Source: Psilocybe azurescens (taxonomy: Eukaryota; Basidiomycota; Agaricomycetes; Agaricales; Agrocybaceae). From it: a stretch of DNA of 64,000 nucleotides. A program made the position numbers and the translations under genes. Below the pieces are notes generated by a model. That model was not told the DNA's origin. It was given only the letters and a program-made list of their open reading frames with translations, and did no database searches. The stretch lies in contig JAJIRX010000648.1 of assembly GCA_023853785.1 (NCBI GenBank), positions 310,001 through 374,000 on the forward strand. Direction: 5' to 3'. Below are positions 59,111-64,000 of the stretch, piece by piece (the stretch's first letter is position 1; each line of letters opens with the position of its first letter).

Positions 59111-60409
59111 TTCCATGCTAGATGACTATCACATCAGCAAAAGCAACAAAACATTACTTTGCATTGTGGATCTTAGATAATCAGGAAATCTTTTGCAGTT
59201 AATATATTGCCATATATACATAGTTTCCGGAATCCTTGCAAAATCTTTGAATACTTAACCAAACTTTCAATCATCTTTAAATGTCTTAGTAAACATTGGT
59301 TAACTTTTGATACTGTCCTAACCATTACTGGCCCATGATAGTTGATGGTAATTTCTTGTATAAATTTTTAATGATCTTGTAATAAAACAAATATTTTTGG
59401 CATCAATTTAATGCCTTGCAAAGTTTTGGCCTTCAATCATATTTGTTAAAGAATTGCCTATGTATATATGAGGCTCGGAAACATTTGCATACAATTGAAT
59501 ATCCATGCAAGGATGCCGAACAAGGAAATTTTACTAAGTGTGGGCTTTCCAGATCGGTACATATTTAATTATGTTGTGCATTTAATAATGATGATTTGGT
59601 ATAGTAGTTAGCATGCTGTTAGTTGGGCTCTATGAAGGTGACAGTTCAATTCCAGCAAGTAGCATACATTAAATACTACAGTGTAGAGTAGAGTAAAATA
59701 TGTATATAAGCATTCTCTTTTACCAGGTAAACAAATGGAATTACCTACAATTAATTTTTTACTCCGGCATAGCAGGACATTCATGCAAGGTTAACTACTT
59801 TTTAGACCACCTTACAAGGTAACCAAGGTTTTATAAAAAGTAAATCATGACTGGTCCTTACCAAAATGTAGTCCTCAGGTTTGACTATTCATTGCCTTTT
59901 GGGCATTAGTGGCCTTAGCTACCTTACAAGGACTTTGTATTGCAATGTATGGTCTGCGCCATTTTGCTGATGCAAGCGATACAAAAACAATACAATCACA
60001 AATATTCTGTATGAATGTACATGACTGATCACCTGTCATGGCTTACTTATTATCTATCATTGTAGTACAAGCCAGGCTCCAACCATGACCACCCAATGTT
60101 CACAACTCAAATGTATGACCTGAACAGCAGTGGCCAGGGACCTTCAACATTGACTGCTTTTTGTTTTAAAAAATGTTTCACTTTTATTATCATCTTTCTT
60201 CCCCACCAACTAATTTTGCCCCCTATGCATGCCTCAAATTCCAGCCTGTAGGCCTCAAAAGATTACAATCTAGCAACTGAAGTTACAGAGCAAGTCATAT
60301 CTTCACAGTTGCATCATTATGTTTGAGAAGGAGTGGTCACTGATTGCAAACATTTAGGAAACACAATATGGCTTCTACCAATTCAAGATGTTCTGAAGCC
60401 TTTGAGTCA
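59111..60409. other. AT-rich intergenic stretch
   Basis: No gene. It contains the tRNA-like sequence at 59597-59652; otherwise nothing recognised. Confidence 0.45.
59597..59652 (+). other. tRNA-derived sequence with Pol III A and B boxes
   Basis: TGGTATAGTAG (59597-59607) fits the A box TRGYNNARNNG and GTTCAATTC (59644-59652) fits the B box GWTCRANNC, 36 bp apart as in a tRNA. No acceptor stem can be folded, so it is a relic or the head of a SINE. Confidence 0.5.
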
Positions 60410-61298
60410 TTGATGTCTCCTCAAGCTTGAGCTATAGGCACTCTGGAGCTCCTAGAACTCATTTTTCCTTCCTTGACTTCGAACTCGACAACCTGGACTC
60501 TGACCCTGATATCCAATTTTCAATGTATCTTTAACATGCAAGACATTATTTGAGCTGGCTATGAATATCCTTTGGAGACTGGCTGAATCAAACTGTTGGA
60601 CATTAATATTGAAGCTGACCCCAAATTGATACATTTGCAGTCTAGAGGAATATGTGCTGATATACATACTAGTACATCACCCCTTTTCTATGTTGTCCAA
60701 AGGTTTTCATCAAAGTTGAAAACAGCAACCAATGTCCTTCTTGAAGAAGATCTTGAAAGCTTTTACTTTTACACTCAATGCAGTAGACATATTGAACTCA
60801 CTCATTATAAGGAATATGTATCTCCGCAGTGTGCACATTTACTTGTCAATGAAGTACTTCTACCCCAGCAATCTATTCCCAGCACTGAGGACGTTGCACC
60901 TACTGGTGTTCAATCATCTTTCCCTGATAATCTCAATAGTCTAGGTCTTTACTATCATCATCTGTCATTGGTGGTGTAATACCATTATCAGAAGTTTGCA
61001 TTGCCTCTTTAATCTTCAGTTTTTCCACTGAGGCAAATCACTGTCGGTGCTCAAACTACTGGGTCAATTAAAGCAACTTCACTTTGAGGTGATCACTAAG
61101 TTTTAATCGACTAGAAACTCTTCATTTATTCTTTAACTATACCATAATGGATGCTGGATTTTTCTAAAGATGCTCCGATTTCACAGAATCAATGCATTTG
61201 AAATTCGATTCGAAGGACTGTTCATCTTTGTTGATATCAGGACTACAACAGACCTTTGTGTTTGCTGCACTCCATGTAAGAATTCTAGAACACGAAAG

Positions 61299-61327
61299 CT
61301 CAGTTGTTTGCGAGGCAAACGACTGAG
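61299..61327. repeat. Hairpin A, 13-bp stem
   Basis: CTCAGTTGTTTGC, 3-nt loop GAG, GCAAACGACTGAG (one G-T mismatch). Sister of the hairpin at 61416. Confidence 0.85.
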
Positions 61328-61415
61328 AATATATTGTATTTACCTAGAACACGAAAGCTAGGTAGTAATTTAGTATAATGAATGAAACATACTAAGTAAC
61401 AAGAATAGTACTCAC

Positions 61416-61444
61416 CTCAGTTGTTTGCCTTGCAAACAACTGAG
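61416..61444. repeat. Hairpin B, perfect 13-bp stem
   Basis: CTCAGTTGTTTGC, 3-nt loop CTT, GCAAACAACTGAG. Same stem as hairpin A, 117 bp apart, with TCTAGAACACGAAAGCT/CCTAGAACACGAAAGCT repeated nearby (61284 and 61344). Confidence 0.9.
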
Positions 61445-62305
61445 GAGAGCTTCGTATCAAGTATCGTATATAAAGTATTTCGTATCTACAAAGTGAATAG
61501 AAACCGATAAAGGTGTATTGCGTGCCGCAATGAAAGATAACAGACTGAATATAATGTATATATTACAGAAAGAGGAATAGCGCAATAATGCACCGTTAAT
61601 GAACTAATATGTAAGAATGAATATGCGTGCAAATGTTTAAAGAAACCGGCAGTCGCATAGCCAAACGGCTGCGAGGCGTTATCGCGTTTGCTTACTATAT
61701 TCCAACACTCCAAACCCTGAATATCATCTGCTACAATTATATTGCCAGTTCTTCATGTCATACATTTCGAAAGCCTAGAGGACATCAAACTCAAATTATC
61801 ATTGTTCGGCCAGGGAGGCTCCTCTTCCTGAGGTGCTCTCGTGATGATATAACTTTATCACTCAAATCAATCCAGGTGAAGGTGTCTGCGGAGGTTCCCG
61901 TAAACTGGGAAACTTTGAAACCTTGCCAACATCTCGAACATCTGGAACTGCAACTGAATTATCTCACAGACAAAGGCATGGTGCAGATTTGCGGCTAGAG
62001 AAACTGGGATAGTTTGATGGGGCTGAGGTTTGAATGCAATCGCTCCAAGCCAGGAGAAAATGGCCTGTGGCTCTATGATCTCACTGGTATAAGCCAAGAA
62101 CTATCCCAAACTGAAAAGTCTCTCCATTCTGTATACAAAGACCAGAAGATGTCTAACTCCTGCAAATATGCTGCACTTGCGGTGCAGCGTGGTCTGACCA
62201 TGGGCTGGAAGATTTGGAAATTCTTTGCATATCCTCGACCTTGCAAATGGCGTACACGACCAAAGGGTGAAAGATGCGGTAATTGTCTCGCAATATATTT
62301 TTAAG

Positions 62306-62892
62306 CTGTTCCCAACTGTCAAACATTTTTTTTCCCTAAACCGACAGATATATGACTCGAAGGCATAAAGGCAGTGGTTAAAACCTACCAAAGAATACGA
62401 CTTGCAGGGTGTTTAGCATGAGGTGTGTATGATCGCTGATATCACCCAATCATCAAAAATAATCGCGTACAGGCATCACGGGGCTTCCAGAAGCCCATCG
62501 ATATAGAAGGAAACTAAGAACAAAGATTTTCTCAACCCGAAACTGCAAAAATCAGTCTCGGTTCCATGCAGGTTGCTTGCAGAAAATCTTCTTGAAAAAC
62601 AAGTCGTGTGAATGATGCACTTCAGGAATGGCTCGTGACGTCACTATCTAGATGCCCCTTTGGACGGGCGCTTAAACCAACTTATCGTCTTACTTTCCTG
62701 CTCCCAAGCAACAAACAACTGTCGTTTGAGTAAAGTTTGGCATATTGCAATCTGATCGCCATTGATATCTCGCACGAGATATATGAATATGCACAAATGG
62801 ACGAAATTGTCCCACGTCGTTTTTCCATCCTGACTATATCAGAGTAAGTGATTGGATGGAAACATACCATATCCCACCAGGTCGAGCTAATT
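62306..62892. other. Intergenic, upstream of F-box copy 5
   Basis: No gene or repeat recognised. Confidence 0.4.
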
Positions 62893-63988
62893 ATGCTCCT
62901 CAGAGACAGCATGAGCTCCACACGTAGTATATTTGGTAGCTTTGATGGAGAGTCTGCACATCAGGTCGACCCGGACGGTGGTTCTGCACGATCTCAGGTG
63001 CTTGGCAATCAGGACTTATTAGAGCTGGCCTTTTCTTTCTTCGATATACACCCAAAACACATTTTATTCAGCCCTGTCAAGCTCAACAAAAATTATAGGA
63101 GTGATAGCAAGTATCTCCTCTGGGCCTCGATGACATGCAAGGCATTTTTTGAACCAGCCATGAATGTTTTATGGAGGTCAGTGGATGAGTGGATGCCCTT
63201 GATCAAGTTGATTCCTACGCTGATCAAGCAAGGAAACGTATACGTGAGTCCCGGTTCATATAACTTGTACTATGGCTGAATATCAGATCTTGGGCATAGA
63301 CCACGTCCCGATCTATACGGCAAAAGGATATGCAACGATTTCACGTGTACGCTAGACGTATCAGACACCTTCAATTCATCGGATCGACACATCATCTCTC
63401 ATATCATATTATTCGATCTATTTCCCAAAACCGTCAATTCAAAACCTTTCCTACTCTTCAGATACTGTCTATCCCTCGTTTTGGGAGTATAGTTCCGGAA
63501 AACGTCCCACTTCTATACCTCCTTCCGTCATCAACTCTTTCCAAAGTCAGCATCGCTGGAGTGAATCCGGCATCAGAAGTTCTTGCGGCTTCGCTACTCC
63601 GTGCCATTCGCGTCGAGTCGGAAATAGTAACTGAAGTCAAGTTGGAAGGAAAGCTAACAACCACTTCACTGGATGTCATCCACGAATTCCGTACTCTGCA
63701 AACCCTGCATATCTCAATACAAGACAATGGGGGGCATTCCCTTCACAATTCTTGAAAGAAATATCAGAGACGACATCTTTAAAAAGCTTGACCCTCAGGC
63801 TGGACTCTCGTGTCGTTTTTAATGCTGGAGAAGACGAGCCATTGGATTCGGGGCCACGAAATAGGAGTCAAAGGAAGAGTTGGAGGCCTAACTTCAGAAG
63901 CACCTTCAGCACTTTGAATACGCTCGAACTGCTCGGTTCAGCTGTAGCTGTTAAGGGCATTCTACATTTGGTTTTTGCCCCCATCTAA
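62893..63988 (+). CDS. F-box protein (copy 5), partial at the window edge
   Basis: Exon 1 (62893-63243) has an acidic leader, the F-box core NQDLLELAFSFFDIHP and LLWASMTCKAFFEPAMNVLWRSVDEWMPL, matching copy 1 at 33423 in order and in the intron site (63244-63299). Exon 2 starts the LRR-like part (VYARRIRHLQFIGS, VTEVKLEGKLTTTSLDVI). The frame breaks in the G6 run 63729-63734; one base removed or two added restores AFPSQFLKEISETTSLKSL. It runs towards the end of the window, so the C terminus is not seen. Confidence 0.7.
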
Positions 63989-64000
63989 AGGGAATCAGTA

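Larger units (their letters stand above)
60410..62305 (+). pseudogene. F-box gene remnant (copy 4)
   Basis: Starts with LELLELIFPSLTSNS, continues in pieces (VLLEEDLESFYFYTQCSRH at about 60740; VPVNWETLKPCQHLEHLELQ at about 61890; GENGLWLYDLTGI at about 62055) and fades near 62305. Many stops and shifts, plus an insertion at 61280-61500 that contains two hairpins. Pieces match the copies at 38301 and 51315 in order. Confidence 0.75.

Noticed and set aside
1..64000. A CRISPR array or bacterial-type defence system
   Set aside because: The window is eukaryotic; the regular repeats are minisatellites without unique spacers.

Overview
This window comes from a filamentous basidiomycete, most likely an Agaricomycete mushroom. 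Genes are split by many 48-60 bp GT-AG introns. Gene families typical of that group are present: DUF6533 membrane proteins, a laccase, F-box proteins of the mushroom type and Tf1/sushi-like Gypsy elements. I cannot name the species.

Left part (1-35 kb), mostly single-copy genes. In order: RNase H2 subunit C (RNH203); two tandem DUF6533 membrane proteins; an ER protein disulfide isomerase of the Mpd1 type ending in RDEL; the NuA3 subunit NTO1 (PHD, extended PHD, bromodomain, PWWP); a CCCH-finger RBR ubiquitin ligase; RNA polymerase II subunit RPB7 on the minus strand; a tRNA-Ile(AAU); the ESCRT-I subunit VPS28; a complete 14-exon laccase; an M28-type ER membrane peptidase; an uncharacterised mushroom-type protein; a decayed partial copy of the peptidase; and an F-box gene. 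They serve unrelated housekeeping and secretion roles and do not form a cluster.

Right part (35-64 kb), a repeat-rich block built on an F-box array. Five F-box copies (33.4, 38.3, 51.3-59.1, 60.4 and 62.9 kb) are separated or split by mobile DNA: a 2.6 kb PIF/Harbinger-like element carrying a clean 4-exon, 97-residue gene of unknown function; a 2.1 kb stretch rich in GATC-centred octamers; a 7.0 kb Ty3/Gypsy chromovirus with intact LTRs, a Tf1-like self-priming arrangement and an extra zinc-knuckle ORF after pol; a 5.7 kb foldback element with two roughly 1.9-2 kb inverted arms full of minisatellite and a Tc1 deletion derivative in its centre; and a solo LTR.

Quality caveat: many otherwise perfect genes, including essential RPB7, need one single-base correction, usually in a homopolymer run. 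This looks like uncorrected assembly error, so frameshifts here should not be read as pseudogenes without checking. All exon boundaries were inferred by eye from splice signals, reading phase and family knowledge.
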